From Auriscalpium vulgare (taxonomy: Eukaryota > Basidiomycota > Agaricomycetes > Russulales > Auriscalpiaceae): a DNA stretch of 64,000 bases. The notes beneath the pieces were generated by a model, which did not search any database, was not told where the DNA came from, and saw only the letters and a program-made list of their open reading frames with translations. The stretch is from positions 1-64,000 of the forward strand of contig JAHBBC010000033.1 of NCBI GenBank assembly GCA_019915015.1, given 5' to 3'. This document shows, one piece after another, positions 45,819-57,099 of the stretch (within the stretch, counting starts at the first letter, position 1; each line of letters starts with the position of its first letter). Both the position numbers and the translations under genes were made by a program.

Positions 45819-46179
45819 ATGGCTCCTCCCCACCCTGCCTACCACCAGAAGATGCTCGACTCTAACGAAGGCGACTGGCCCATGCGCGAAGAGCGCATCG
45901 ATTATATGCCCACGGTATGCATACATGACTATGCGTATCGAATTCCGCGCGGGCTCACACCAACGACAGCCCAGCGGCCCAGCACGCCCGCGCCCGCGCC
46001 ACGCCCCGAAAGCCGAAAAGGGAAGCGCACCGCAAGGTCGCTCCCCTGCGGAAGCGTCGGGGAGCTCGACCCCGACCTCTGTGCGCAGCATGCTGTCCAT
46101 GGCCAAGTCAATCATCTCGCAGAATTCGAAGAAGACGCGCAACAATTACTCGTTCAATCCGAATCCGGGACTTCGATAA
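45819..46179 (+). CDS. Small basic hypothetical protein, 101 aa
   Basis: Exons 45819-45914 and 45970-46179 with a 55-nt GT-AG intron, both phase 0. The product begins MAPPHPAYHQKMLDSNEGDW, has a Pro/Arg/Ala-rich middle and ends in SVRSMLSMAKSIISQNSKK and an Asn/Pro-rich tail. An alternative ATG at 45,808 reads unspliced into the same last exon (123 aa); I prefer the spliced form because its N-terminus looks more like protein. No family recognised. Confidence 0.45.
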
Positions 46180-46713
46180 GATGGAATAGGGACGAGCAGG
46201 GAAGGCGAAGGTGGGTGGTAGGGAGAGCGAGCAGGGCGAGTTACAGGGATCAACAGCGTACGGCGGTTCGATTGGGCGGCCGAGCAATGTTGTCGAAAAG
46301 AATGGAAAGTTGTTAGCTGAAGTCTTGAAGCGACAGAGTACTCGTATCCTTGCTACTGGGGAGTAGAGCGATGTCCACGGAAGCCGGCCGAGCTTGACTA
46401 CGCGCAGATGCACGTCGGGCCCACCAGCGTACAACCGGTCAAGTAGCGATCACGTTGGTAGCTTCTAGGCTGAGATGTGCGACGTGGTCGAGCCTGTGGA
46501 TGATGAGTTGGGCGGAATCGCACGGGCGGAACGCAACACGGGCTGGGCTGGCCGGCGTATTTCTGAGTTTCTGAATGAAGGGCGACATTGCTAAACTGGT
46601 GACCAGGTGGTTCATGAGCAAGCGGGTATTGTGAGTAATAATACAAAACATGTTCGATTACATGGAGCGTACGCGCGTATCACGCCGCGCCTCGCGCGGT
46701 CGTCTTGCCCGAC
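46180..46713. repeat. Inverted duplicate of the 3' flank of copy 2
   Basis: From about 46,440 the minus strand matches the plus-strand flank at 40,643-40,910 (for instance GCCGGCCAGCCCAGCCCGTG, ATCTCAGCCTAGAA and GAAGCTACC in the same order). This marks one end of an inverted segmental duplication. 46,180-46,440 shows nothing recognisable. Confidence 0.55.
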
Positions 46714-47495
46714 TTATGCCTCCCCAACGGTATCCAGCATAGAGGACTCGCCCTTCTCGCCCTTCTCGACTGCATCAATCTCCTTGTCGCGCTCGCCGCC
46801 GTCTGATGGCACCTGCGCGAGAGCAGTTTCCTCCCTCGTTGCGCGCTGTGAGCGGACTGTCAGCATTTGGCACGGTATGATGAGAGCAAACCCGGCGCAC
46901 CATCCCACGAATGTCACGGACGATAATCGCTATCTGCATACCGCAGCCAGCATATGTCATAATCACCAACAGTATGTTCTTCCCAAAACTCCCTGCATCG
47001 TATCCAGTTAGCGGCGAGACGCAGGGGTGAAGGGAGAGCTGACTGACGATGGCCTATCGGAATGAGATGGAAATCACCATCCCACGAAGGCCACGGACGA
47101 TGATCGCAATCTGCATGCCGCAGCCGACATAGGATATAACCATCAACAGTGTGTTCTTCACAAAACTCCCTGCATCGTATCCAGTTAGCGGCGACGCGCA
47201 GCGGTGAAGGGAGAGCGGACTGACGAGGGCCTATCGGGATGAGATGTAAACCAACCGCCGCGCAGGAGCCGTTGACTGCGATGGTGACGATGGAGAGGCA
47301 AATATCCACCCACGGCTGGCGGTAGCGCCGGAGGGCGAGTAGCATGAGTTTGTACCCGGCCCACGCTGCGAGGACGGGCACGCCGAAGAAGAAGAGAACG
47401 GTCATGGAGGAAAAGAGGGCAGCGGTGATGCGCGACTCAAGGGTGCCGGGAAAGGAGGACGAGGCAGCCGCTGGGGCGCTGAGGGTGGTGAACAT
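46714..47495 (-). CDS. Three-TM membrane protein family, copy 3, with duplicated exon 2
   Basis: Exon 1 is 47495-47225 (271 nt, same length as copy 1), with GTLESRITAALFSS, TM segments and LALRRYRQPWVD. Exon 2 exists twice: 2a at 47169-47078 and 2b at 46992-46901, each exactly 92 nt, both with intact splice acceptors, 177 bp apart with the intron also duplicated. Exon 3 is 46845-46714 and ends EKGEKGESSMLDTVGEA. Using both exon-2 versions in one mRNA breaks the frame, since 92 is not a multiple of three; using either one alone keeps it. A GATAAGATAAGAT site lies about 208 bp upstream. Confidence 0.65.
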
Positions 47496-48324
47496 GGTGG
47501 CGGGAAGGGAGAACGGTTGGGCGCTTCTTTGGCTCCATTTCAACAGAACGCTCCGTATACACTTTTGCGAGGAAGGAGTGAGGAAGGACACCTTGGCCTC
47601 GGGCGTCGTGAAATTTGAGCTAGTCGTCCGTCGTCCTGCTCGGTCAACAGAGTAAATTCCATAAATGTTCCCCCGCGGAAAAGACCTCGGACTCGTCGTT
47701 GGATCTTATCTTATCAGACATGTTTCCAAGGCCAGGACCGAAATCCCCATCCACCACCATCGCCGTCCTCCGTGCGTCAATATTCACTGACTAGAAACGA
47801 GCAAAATCGCGTAGGTAGGTAGCATGGAGAGCGAACAGGCCGGCGAGGTGCAGGGAACGGTCGACGTGATTATCGCTGGCCGGGCGATGTGGTCGAAAAC
47901 AATGGAAAGTCTGTTCCTGCTCAATTGTCATATGATGGATCCTACAAAAGCAACGGCTTTCAACAGCAATCGATGCTGCAGTGCCCCACCACCAAACCTT
48001 TCGCAACGTCGACCATCCGGGAGGTCCTTGAGTCAGGCGCAGCACGGTGTAGAGGGAGGAATCGTCGATTTGCGTCTATACCTCCACACTAAATAAGCCG
48101 CTCCGGCGTCCGCTCCATACATCGAACGCCTCGTCCAGCCGCGCATCATCATATAGTGGCCAGGCCCACGCAGAGGTATATCCACGGGCGGGTAGGGCCT
48201 GCACGTTGGGGCCACTATCATCCGGTGAGCAAGCAGGTAATGTGAGTAAGAATACAAAACATGTTCGATTACATGGTGCGTACGCGCGTATCGCGCCGCG
48301 CCTCTCGCGGTCGTCTTGCTCGAA
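47496..48324. other. Spacer between copies 3 and 4
   Basis: Holds the upstream region of copy 3 with its GATA motif (47,703-47,715) and the 3' flank of copy 4, similar to those of copies 2 and 3 (to about 48,230). No other gene seen. Confidence 0.4.
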
Positions 48325-48917
48325 CTAGAGCTCCCCAGTGGTACCCAACATGGAGGGCTCGCCTTTCTCGCCCTTCTCGCCCTTCTCGACAGCATCCATC
48401 TCCTTATCGCGCTCGCCGCACTCTGATGGCACCTGCGCGAGCGCAGTTTCCTCCCTCTTCGCGCGCTGTGAGCGTACTGTCAGCATTTGGCACTACATGA
48501 TGAGAGCAGACCCGGCGCACCGACTCCCGAACGTCATGGACGATAATCGCAACCTGCATGCCGCAGCAGACATAGGTCATGACCATCAACAGCGTGTTCT
48601 TCACAAAACTCCCTGCATCGTATCCAGTTAGCGGCGACACGCAGCGGTGAAGGGAAAGCGGACTGACGAGGGCCTATCGGAATGAGATGGAAACCGACCG
48701 CCGCGCAGGAGAAGTTGACTGCGAGGGTGACGATGGAGAGGCAATTATTCACCCACGGCTGGCGGTAGCGCCGGAGGGCGAGTAGCATGAGTTTGTACCC
48801 GGCCCACGCTGCGAGGACGGGCACGCCGAAGAAGAAGAGGACGGTGATGGAGGAAAAGAGGGCAGCGTTGATGCGGGACTCGAGAGTGCTGGGAAGGGAG
48901 GGCGCGGGGGTGAACAT
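48325..48917 (-). CDS. Three-TM membrane protein family, copy 4, 160 aa
   Basis: Exons 48917-48668, 48612-48521 and 48465-48325, introns 55 nt each, phases consistent. It reads MFTPAPSLPSTLESRINAAL, TM1 (FFFGVPVLAAWAGYKLML), LALRRYRQPWVNN, TM2 (IVTLAVNFSCAAVGFHLI), TM3 (LLMVMTYVCCGMQVAIIV) and a tail with EKGEKGEKGEPS. The N-terminus is shorter than in copy 1. An upstream GATAAGATAAGAT site lies at 49,140-49,152. Confidence 0.7.
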
Positions 48918-50095
48918 GGTGGCGGGAAGGGAGAAACGATCGGGCGCTCCGTTGGCTCCATCTCAAGATCAGGCGCGCCTGGTGCTCCTGGTGCTTGGTG
49001 TATCCTTGTGTGAGGAAGGAGCTGACAAAATTCTTGGCTTTGGACGTCGTGAAAGAGTCAGTCGTCCTCGAGCGTCGTTTGCTCGGTCGTTAGAACTTAG
49101 AGTAGTAAACACAATCCAGCCGCCAGCGCTCGTCACAGAATCTTATCTTATCATGGCATGTTCCCACGACAGCCAGTCCCCAACTCCCATCCACCACCAT
49201 CTTCTGCGTCAAGACTCCAATGTTCAACGTTCAAGTTCAATCAATAGCAAGGAGGGTCCGAAACGACTCGGGGATGGTTCAGCCTGGCCGATGATCCCGC
49301 TGCTCAAGCCAAGGGCGACGTGCATGTCGTTCTGGTGCGTGTCCTCCTGCTACATTCTCATCTTAGCTGACTCGCTCAATGCTACCGCACAACCACTAGA
49401 TCCGCCATTATTTGCCAGACGACTGCCAGACGGTCGTCCACAGGTGGGTAGTCATGTGACCTCGTGTGGCGAAGGTTGCAACTTGCAAAGTTCGCGTCCA
49501 CACAACTTCCACCCTCTCTTGAAGTAGATTCCTCATCCCTTCATTGATCCTTGTATCGTGTACTAAGCCCACCAATGCACTATCTCATTTTTGGTGGCTA
49601 CATTCTTCGTGAGCAAGACGCGCGAGCGCTTGTCCGTCCCAACCTGTCGTTGACGGGACGGGTTCGATTTTGATGCGGCCGGCTGGACTCGGCTATCACC
49701 CTCAGTAAAAAAGCTAAGTCTTGCTCTAGTCTTGCTCTAGTCCGATAGGACGTCAGTAGTCCCACCCTAGTCCGATTATGTGCCGACCTGGTCATCTACA
49801 TTGCGTACGTAATGATCCGAAATTTTCTCTCACGCGCACAGATAATACACTGATAAAGCGACAATAAAGAGCCCTGCCTCTCTGCGCTGGCAGTTCGCAC
49901 GCTGCGGCGGGCATTGCACGTCCGCGCGCCGCAGAAACTAAATGGTCAACATCAGTACATGACACTAATACAGGAGACGTAGGGAGGCATGGATCGTGAG
50001 GCAATGTATCATGAAGGGATGTCCGGGGCAATGCAAACATTCGTAACAGGGAAGATATAACGGGTGTAATGTCCGAGCGCAAGCAGCAGCAGCCC
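48918..50095. other. Intergenic with copy 4 promoter region
   Basis: Contains the GATA motif of copy 4. The rest (49,200-50,090) shows no gene; a plus-strand frame at 48,787-49,527 runs opposite copy 4 and is not supported. Confidence 0.35.
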
Positions 50096-52840
50096 TCATG
50101 CTCTCCTCTTCGCTGCGATCTGGCCGGCAGTGCTCGCTTGGCGCTTGCCTCTGCTGGACGGTCCGGCAACTGGCACAGAGGGCTGCGGCTGAGTAGATGC
50201 GCGAGTTGAATATCGGTGACGATGTTCGCCCGCGGTGCTCCCGACTCCGCCCTTTCCTCTGGCGCGACCTCGACCTGCTGCTCTCGTACGGATGGGCGCT
50301 GGCGTTGGCTCTGGCGTTGGCTCTGGCATTGGCTCTGGAACTGCTTCGATCTTCGGGAGCCAATTTCGCAAGACTTTGATCATATCGGCGTGGGAGAAGG
50401 GGGAGCTCGAGATTGTCGCGAGGAACTGTTTGTCACCGAACATAAGCACCGACAGGTCTTCAACCATGGGTGCCAAGGGTTCGAAGTACTTTGTGAACAA
50501 CTGCGTGTAGGCCCGGTGGCGGGGACTGAGTACCGCGGTTGCTAACTTGTTCTCGGCTATCTCGGCTGCAGTGATCATTCGCCAATTGCCAAAGCGTCTA
50601 TGCCATGCCTCCGACTGGCGTTCCGGAAAGACGGGCGCACCGGGACCGTCGTATGCCAAGCAGTTGAAGATGATCATCCAGAAGACGGCTTCAAGATCAT
50701 GCCTGAAGTGCAACTCTTTCTTGCCAGCCTCCGGCGCGACTAAGACGAGCTCAGGCGAGATGAAAAATATGTTGACCTGCACGACGATAAGTATGGTCTG
50801 ATGCCGTCGGCAGCAGATTGAACACACCTGTCTCGCAATCAAGGACGGCTTCCTTTCATTATCCGGAGGGTGATGCATAGCATTGGCGAGGTTGAATATC
50901 ATGCCGTTAGAGGGACGCTGATTGTCGAATCCGACGTTCAAAACCGTCATGTCGCGCGTGAGGATGTGGGCTGTGTTATAGAGCTTCTCGTGAGCTAAAA
51001 GCACCGTCAAAGATCTTCGTGAGAGACAGTACGCGGAGGTGAGATCGCGCAACTCACCGGTAACTATGTCGATGATACCTCTCACGAATTCGCTCCGACT
51101 CTGGAAATGATAGATGGGGCGGCGCTCTGGCGTCGTGAGCAGACGCGAATGCTTCCGGATGCCTTGCCCTGAGTCGCCGTCGTTGATGATCCTGACCGGG
51201 GCTTCAGGCTCCGGAGGGGAAATGTCCTCATCGACAAGCGTGCCCACGTCTGACCGGCTGTCTGCTTCGGGAGCTGAGTCTGCTTCAAACTCTGAGTCTG
51301 TTTCGGGCTCTGAGTCTGCAGCGACCTCAACGACTTCAAGCATGTCGTCGCCACCCATATGCCTTCTGGGAAGCTTGTTGTCGAGCAGCTCCCGTGCGAT
51401 TACTTGGTCCGACTTGCCGCCATATACGGGCACCTCTTCATCCGCCCCTCCATCATTCTTGACGAGTTTGGGTACGCCATTGATCCCATGCTTCGCAGCC
51501 TCGGCAAGAAAATATCCGCCAAGGTGTACGCGCGACGCGTCCGGCCAGCTGTCTTCAAGCACGAATTCGCGTCCTTTCTTGCTGACGAGACATGCCCAGA
51601 CTGCCGCGCCGTGGATGCTGATGTCCTTGTAGAGCGTCCTCTCGAACTTGTACATCTCCTCGCGGTATCTAATACCGAGTATTCTGCCATGTTCGTCGCG
51701 ACGCACGGTCTCGTCGATTCCAAGGTAGCGATCCGGCGCGAAAGCGAGGAATGTGATAAGGCGAAACAGATTCTCGCCCCTCGCCGGCGATGTACACATG
51801 AAGAAGGCGGTGTGGTTGTAGTAATGGACGCCGATTTCCTCCCGGGAGATCCAGATGGCGGGGAAGAACCGACGACCGAACTGGGCTGTCGAAATGCATA
51901 CCGCCCTGCCCGCAAGCGTATCTGTCAAGCGAGGTTTTGGCTCTCGGGTGATTTCGACGACGGTGTGCGCCTGGATCCAATCCTTGGGGCGGGTACGCGC
52001 CACGACAATATCTGGGTGGCGGAATAAAGGAACGCCTGGCATCTTCTTGTCGGAATATTCATGGCTGAAGACCCGGGGCTATCACTGGCAGTCAAGCAAA
52101 GCGCGTCAGTGAGGATGCATACGACGCACCTTGATCTTCGTTTCCGATTTCTTTACCATCCACTCGACAACTTTGTCTATCCATACACAGAAATCATGCT
52201 CCGACGCGAATCGGTTTGGAGTAACCATGTCAAAGTCCACGGGGGGCGTGCGTTTGGATTCCGGGCCTTTCGCCTTGGCTACTTCTTGCCAATCCTCATT
52301 CTTGAACGCGCCCTCGTTGGTCAGCTCCCTAAGTCGACGCTCGAAATTCTCCTTCGTTCCCCAGAATGCGTCCGCGGGAATCATGAGAATGCTGAACAGG
52401 TTGCTTTTGTAGTCGAAGTTCCTGGTGACATTCGTCAATAGGTCAGACATTTGGTCGTGCGTTCTGGCTTCCTGCGAGAACGGGTCAACGAAGGTGTCGC
52501 CCGAGGTTGCTGCTCGCCTGTTGTCTTGAGCCGTGTATGTGCGAGCCAGATCCGGACCAGCTGGTTCACGTAGATGGACGGGTTTCGCGGTGGAGTAGAT
52601 GAAATTTTCCTCGAAATTTTGCTCGCGGGCGACTTTGCTGTTGTCCTTCTCGGATTGCCCCGATGACTTGATCGGTTTTAATTGCCCGTCCTCTTCTTCG
52701 TTCTTTGGTACGCCCTCGTCGTTGGAACCATCAGGCGGGAGCGATGATGCAGATGAGTGGATACGCGAGGAGACGTCGGCGGAACTAGGAGCCGTCCGCG
52801 TCATTTCAGTTAACGTGGGTGCGAACAGGGACAGCGCCAC
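50096..52840 (-). CDS. FunK1-type fungal kinase homologue, likely pseudokinase
   Basis: Exon 1 (52840-52130, phase 0), 51-nt intron, exon 2 from 52078; a second 51-nt stop-free intron probably lies at 50827-50777. The protein follows the FunK1 family: an N-terminal region with PGVPLFRHPDIVVA, GAAVWACLVSKKGREFVLED SW in the N-lobe, TRDMTVLNVGF in the catalytic loop, ISPELVL and FRHDLEAVFWMI later, and a Pro/Glu repeat plus basic tail. The usual VxKDSW lysine is Glu, HRD is TRD and the metal-binding Asp of the DFG-like site is Asn (IFNLA). So it probably binds rather than phosphorylates, if it is made. An acidic D/E insertion sits between the lobes. Confidence 0.75.
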
Positions 52841-53849
52841 ACAAGCGCCCGTCGCAGCAGCACCATGATCTGGGTCTCGCGATCTCCCGCCCTAATCCCA
52901 GCTGAGACCCGGGCCTACGTCTTGCCTAAGTACGTCGTACAACTCTCAAAGTAGCCTCACAGTAAAACAACTCGCTCTCGGCGACTACAACTGTACTGCA
53001 TACTCGGCGGCTTATCTTAGATTTAAGCGGTTGTTCGGAACAATTCACCGAGACAACCGGCAAAAAACCCCGGGATCCCCGGTAGGAGCACATCTGCGAA
53101 CGATCCGCGTGTCACTGTCTTGTTCTACTCTAGGCCTTTAGATCTCAATATCTCACTCTTCAGTCCGTCCAGCTGCTAGGTCTTACAGAGCTGAATAGTG
53201 CACACGTCCATGAATTTTGACGCATATATTCAAGGTGCTAGCATCCGATCTTGGAACGTACGTGGTTTTTGCTCCCCCTACCAACCCCCTACCGCTTGGG
53301 CCTCGTTCCCTTTTGCCCAGGCATGGCGACTGGCCCAAGATGCAGAATCACAGCTTACCTTGGCGGCCCCTGCTCACCGTCACCGCTACTTTTGGACTTG
53401 GCACTTCCTGCGCCCCAGCCGTCGATGTCGCACTACGTATGCAGTACATCAGGTCCCCTTCCCTGCAACTCAGCTTGCAAGCGCAGGTTGCAGCTGCCAA
53501 GACAGGCGGGGCGCATGGGCGGCGCTATGGAACTCCTCTGCACCGCGGCAGTGCCGAGTTCTCGCTTTGAACCGCCAGCATGACGTCTTCGGAACCCGCG
53601 CTAGCTCCATGCATCGTGCATCGTTCCTTCGACATGTATGCATGCAAGACAAGACATGAGTACTTGAGTAGCACGCCTTTCTTACAGAGGAGTGTACCCT
53701 CGAGATGAGAAAGAAATATGCTTTGAATGTTCTACTGTGCACAACTTCAACACGAGATGAGAGATAACCTACAAGTGAACAAGGAACACGTATTACTTTT
53801 GAGGATACATAAGTCCGAGCATGAGATAGCAAGCAAAGACAACAACACG
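52841..53849. other. Intergenic, no gene supported
   Basis: Contains the upstream region of the FunK1 gene. Plus-strand frames at 53,198-53,659 overlap in three frames and show no domain. Confidence 0.3.
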
Positions 53850-54579
53850 CGACCACCTCGACGCTGGGAGGGACCGTCCTCGCCACCAGCGCTGGGAAGC
53901 CACCAGGTGCACCTCCTGGCGCACCTCCGGGGAAGCCGCCGCCGCCGGGTGCACCGCCAGCGCTTCTGCATGATGGGGCTAGAAGACGAGGATGTCAGCA
54001 CAACTGTCCTGTGCGAGAAGGCGCTTGAAGACTTACATTGCAACTGCCTCGAGCTCCTTTCTGCTTCTCACCGTACTCCTCGACGGAGGCCTCTTGTGAT
54101 GCGTCAAGCCACGAGTTGGTCTCGTTGACCAGCGACTTGAGTTTCAACTTGTCGGCAGCCTTGAACTTGTCGGCGAGCTTCTCATCGGTCAAGGAGTTGC
54201 GGAGGTCGTAGGCGTACCACTCCAGGCCGTTCTTGGCAGTGATGCGGCTCGCGGCAGCCTCGTCCTCAGCTGTAGCTAAAATATATCGTTAGCATCGGGA
54301 GCGAGACAACAGGAGAAGGGTACTTACCCTTGTACTTCTCGGCATCGTTGACCATGCGCTCGATCTCCTCCTTCGACAGGCGGCCCTTATCGTTGGTGAT
54401 CGTGATGCGGTTCGACTTGCCGGTTGTCTTATCAGAAGCTGACACGTAGAGGATACCGTTCGCATCGATGTCGAAGGTGACCTCAACCTGAGGAACACCA
54501 CGCGGCGCCGGGGGGATGCCGGAAAGCTCGAACTTGCCGAGGAGGCTGTTATTCTTGGTGCGGGCGCGCTCGCCCTCGT

Positions 54580-54610
<31 letters not shown>

Positions 54611-55806
54611 TGAATACGTCGAGAAAATTTCCGACTTCTTCGTGGGCACGGTCGTGTTGCGCTTGATGAGGGCGGTCATGACGCCGGCGGTCTCAATACT
54701 GTGTAACAATGATCAGTACCGAGAAATATCATGATATTATAAGACGACTTACCCAAGGGACAGAGGAGCAACATCAAGGAGGAGGAGATCTTGCGTCTTC
54801 TCGGAGGTGTCTCCGGAGAGGATGGCAGCCTGGACAGCGGCACCATATGCATATGCGACGGCCTCGTCGGGGTTGATGCTCTTGTTGGGCTCCTTGCCGT
54901 TGAAGAAGTCGGACACGAGCTTGACGATGCGAGGGATACGAGTGGAGCCACCGACGAGGACGATCTCGTGGACGTTCGCCTTGTCGATCTTCGAGTCACG
55001 AAGGACCTTCTCGACGGGCTCGAGAGTGCCGTGGAAGAGATCCTGGCACAGCTCCTCGAAGCGGGCACGAGTAAGGGAGGTGTAGAAGTCGATGCCCTCG
55101 AAGAGCGAGTCGATCTCGATGGAGGTCTGGGTGGCGGAGGAGAGAGTGCGCTTGGCACGCTTGCAAGCGGTGGGCAGACGACGGAGGGCGCGCATGTTCA
55201 CAGACAGGTCGTTCTTGAACTTGCGCTTGAACTCCTGCACGAAGTGGTTGACGAGGCGGTTGTCGAAGTCCTCACCGCCCAGGTGGGTGTCTCCTGCGGT
55301 CGCCTTCACCTCAAAGATGCCCTCCTCAATGGTCAGGAGAGAGACATCGAAGGTTCCTCCACCAAGATCGAAGATGAGCACGTTGCGCTCGCCGATGACC
55401 TTCTTGTCGAGACCGTACGCGAAGGCGGCATCTGTGGGCTCGTTGATGATACGGAGGACGTTGAGTCCCGAGATCGTGCCGGCATCCTTGGTCGCCTGGC
55501 GCTGCGAGTCGTTGAAGTACGCAGGGACTGTGACGACGGCGTTGTTGATCGTGCCACCGAGGTACACCTCGGCAGTCTCCTTCATCTTCAGGAGGACCAT
55601 GGATGAGACCTCCTCAGGCGACTAGAAAGAATGGAGTTAGTATTGCACGTCACTCGATCAGAATCACTCACAAATTCCTTGTCCTCGCCACGGTATGAGA
55701 CGCGCACATATGGCTTGCCGCCCTTGGAAAAGACCTTGAAGGGGAAGTGCTTCATATCGGCCTGCACCTCGGCATCGTCGAACTTGCAACCGATGAGAAG
55801 CATGCC
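53850..55806 (-). pseudogene. Cytosolic Hsp70 (Ssa-type), 5'-truncated and 3'-decayed
   Basis: Exons 55806-55672, 55621-54753, 54698-54330, 54275-54037 and 53978 onward. The middle is well kept: [31 protein letters not shown], the substrate domain to [14 protein letters not shown] and the lid (LKSLVNETNSWLDASQEAS). But the N-terminal ~90 residues with the DLGTTYS phosphate loop are missing: the first exon starts exactly at an intron-like acceptor ([13 protein letters not shown]) and nothing upstream to 56,100 matches. At the 3' end the GGAPGG tail is frameshifted at least twice and EEVD is lost. It cannot be a working chaperone. Confidence 0.8.
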
Positions 55807-56104
55807 TATATTCTACACCCACGCAAAGTACTATACAGTATCCGTCCAAGCAGTTCAACAATAAATGCCTATGTGGAAGACGACAGACGCGTACGGTGGC
55901 GGCCCGCAAGGCAGAGGGAGGAAGAGGAATGTAGTATGGCACGAATCGCAAGCGCACCGTACTGTGCTCAGTTGACAAACGTGATCGCGTGATCCGAGAC
56001 GATCAAAGGCCCTTGACGGCCGCACATGTCAAATACACCCAAACACCGGCAGCCCTATCGTATATCGCGCCAAAGCAGCTCTGCAGAAATCAGTATCCGT
56101 CTGC

Positions 56105-57099
56105 CTACTTCTCGTGGGGCTTACAAGTTTGTTTTTTTGCCGTCCTGCTGCGGTGTAACTTGGGGTCTATCCACTCGAGATTAACCTGCAGACATACAAT
56201 CACGGATGCTGAAGACAGTCGAGAACGAATGACACTCACCGACTTCCCACACGGGACCACCTTGATCCCGATGTCCGCGAGATGCTCATGTAAGTGTCTA
56301 TGGACCATGTCATTCCATAGTTTGTGCAGTCTCGGATCGCGTGCCGTCCAAGGACCGTTTAGGAATTCTTGGTCGGATGGCGACAGATCGAGCATGTTCT
56401 CGACCGTGAGCGCGACGAGGTTAACCTCATAGAGGCACTTGTCCGCCGGGCAGGTCCATATATAATCCTTGGGAAAGACTGGTGGCCGGCGAAGAGCGTA
56501 CGGAATAGCCTTCCGTATCTCTGGATCAACGGAGGGGGACCGCGACGAGTCGGAGGACGAGGGCGTAGCGGGGGCAGTAGATGGCTCAGAGAAATCGGGG
56601 TCCCAGCTGTTGTCTCCACTCCAATCGTCCCCGTCCATAGGTACGCGGGGCTTGAAGCAAACAAACTAAATCCAATATTGAAATTAAGAGGTTGCAAAGA
56701 CGGAGGCGGGCTCACCGTTTCGCCCAGCTCGCTGTCGCTCAAGCTAGGCGAACGACTTTCAGCGGGCGCAACAGCGTCTGTAGCAGCACCGCTTTCGCCT
56801 GTCTCTGTAGCCTTGCCTTTACTGTTCTCTGCTTCACCGAGCGGATAGACGGCGAAGGGAGCTGCCGCCTTCTTCCCTTTGTACTTGCTCGGTTTTCTCA
56901 CTGCCCATGCAGACAACGGCGAAAATCCTTCATCACCCTGGGCACCGCTTGCGCTAGGCGGCGGCAGCGCCATCGTGGTTGCCTTGCTGCCAGAAGCTCC
57001 TTCATCGTCGGCGTCGCGATTTTCGTCGGCCTGCTCCAATGCTGGCTTTCCGGATTCATCTGGACGTCTCCACACACCCCGAGGATCGGCCCTGCGCAT
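56105..57099 (-). CDS. Conserved-looking hypothetical protein, 291 aa
   Basis: Exons 57099-56716, 56650-56240 and 56185-56105, introns of 65 and 54 nt, all phase 0. The N-terminal half is low complexity (Ala/Ser/Pro/Glu) with a Lys-rich patch (RKPSKYKGKK). The second half looks folded: PYALRRPPVFPKDYIWTCPA, DKCLYEVNLVALTVENMLDL, RDPRLHKLWNDMVHRHLHEH, ending with a basic tail. The C..DKC and several His residues could bind metal, which is a guess. No TM segment or signal peptide. The start was chosen at MRRADPRG; an in-frame ATG at 57,240 would add a hydrophobic stretch. Confidence 0.6.

Noticed and set aside
48787..49527. 246-aa plus-strand ORF
   Set aside because: Antisense to copy 4 of the three-TM family, whose three-exon model is supported by paralogues.
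49600..49690. tRNA-like GGGTTCGATTTT
   Set aside because: No acceptor stem, D-arm or anticodon arm could be drawn upstream.
54791..55606. 271-aa plus-strand ORF
   Set aside because: Antisense shadow of the Hsp70 exon, a common effect of its codon use.
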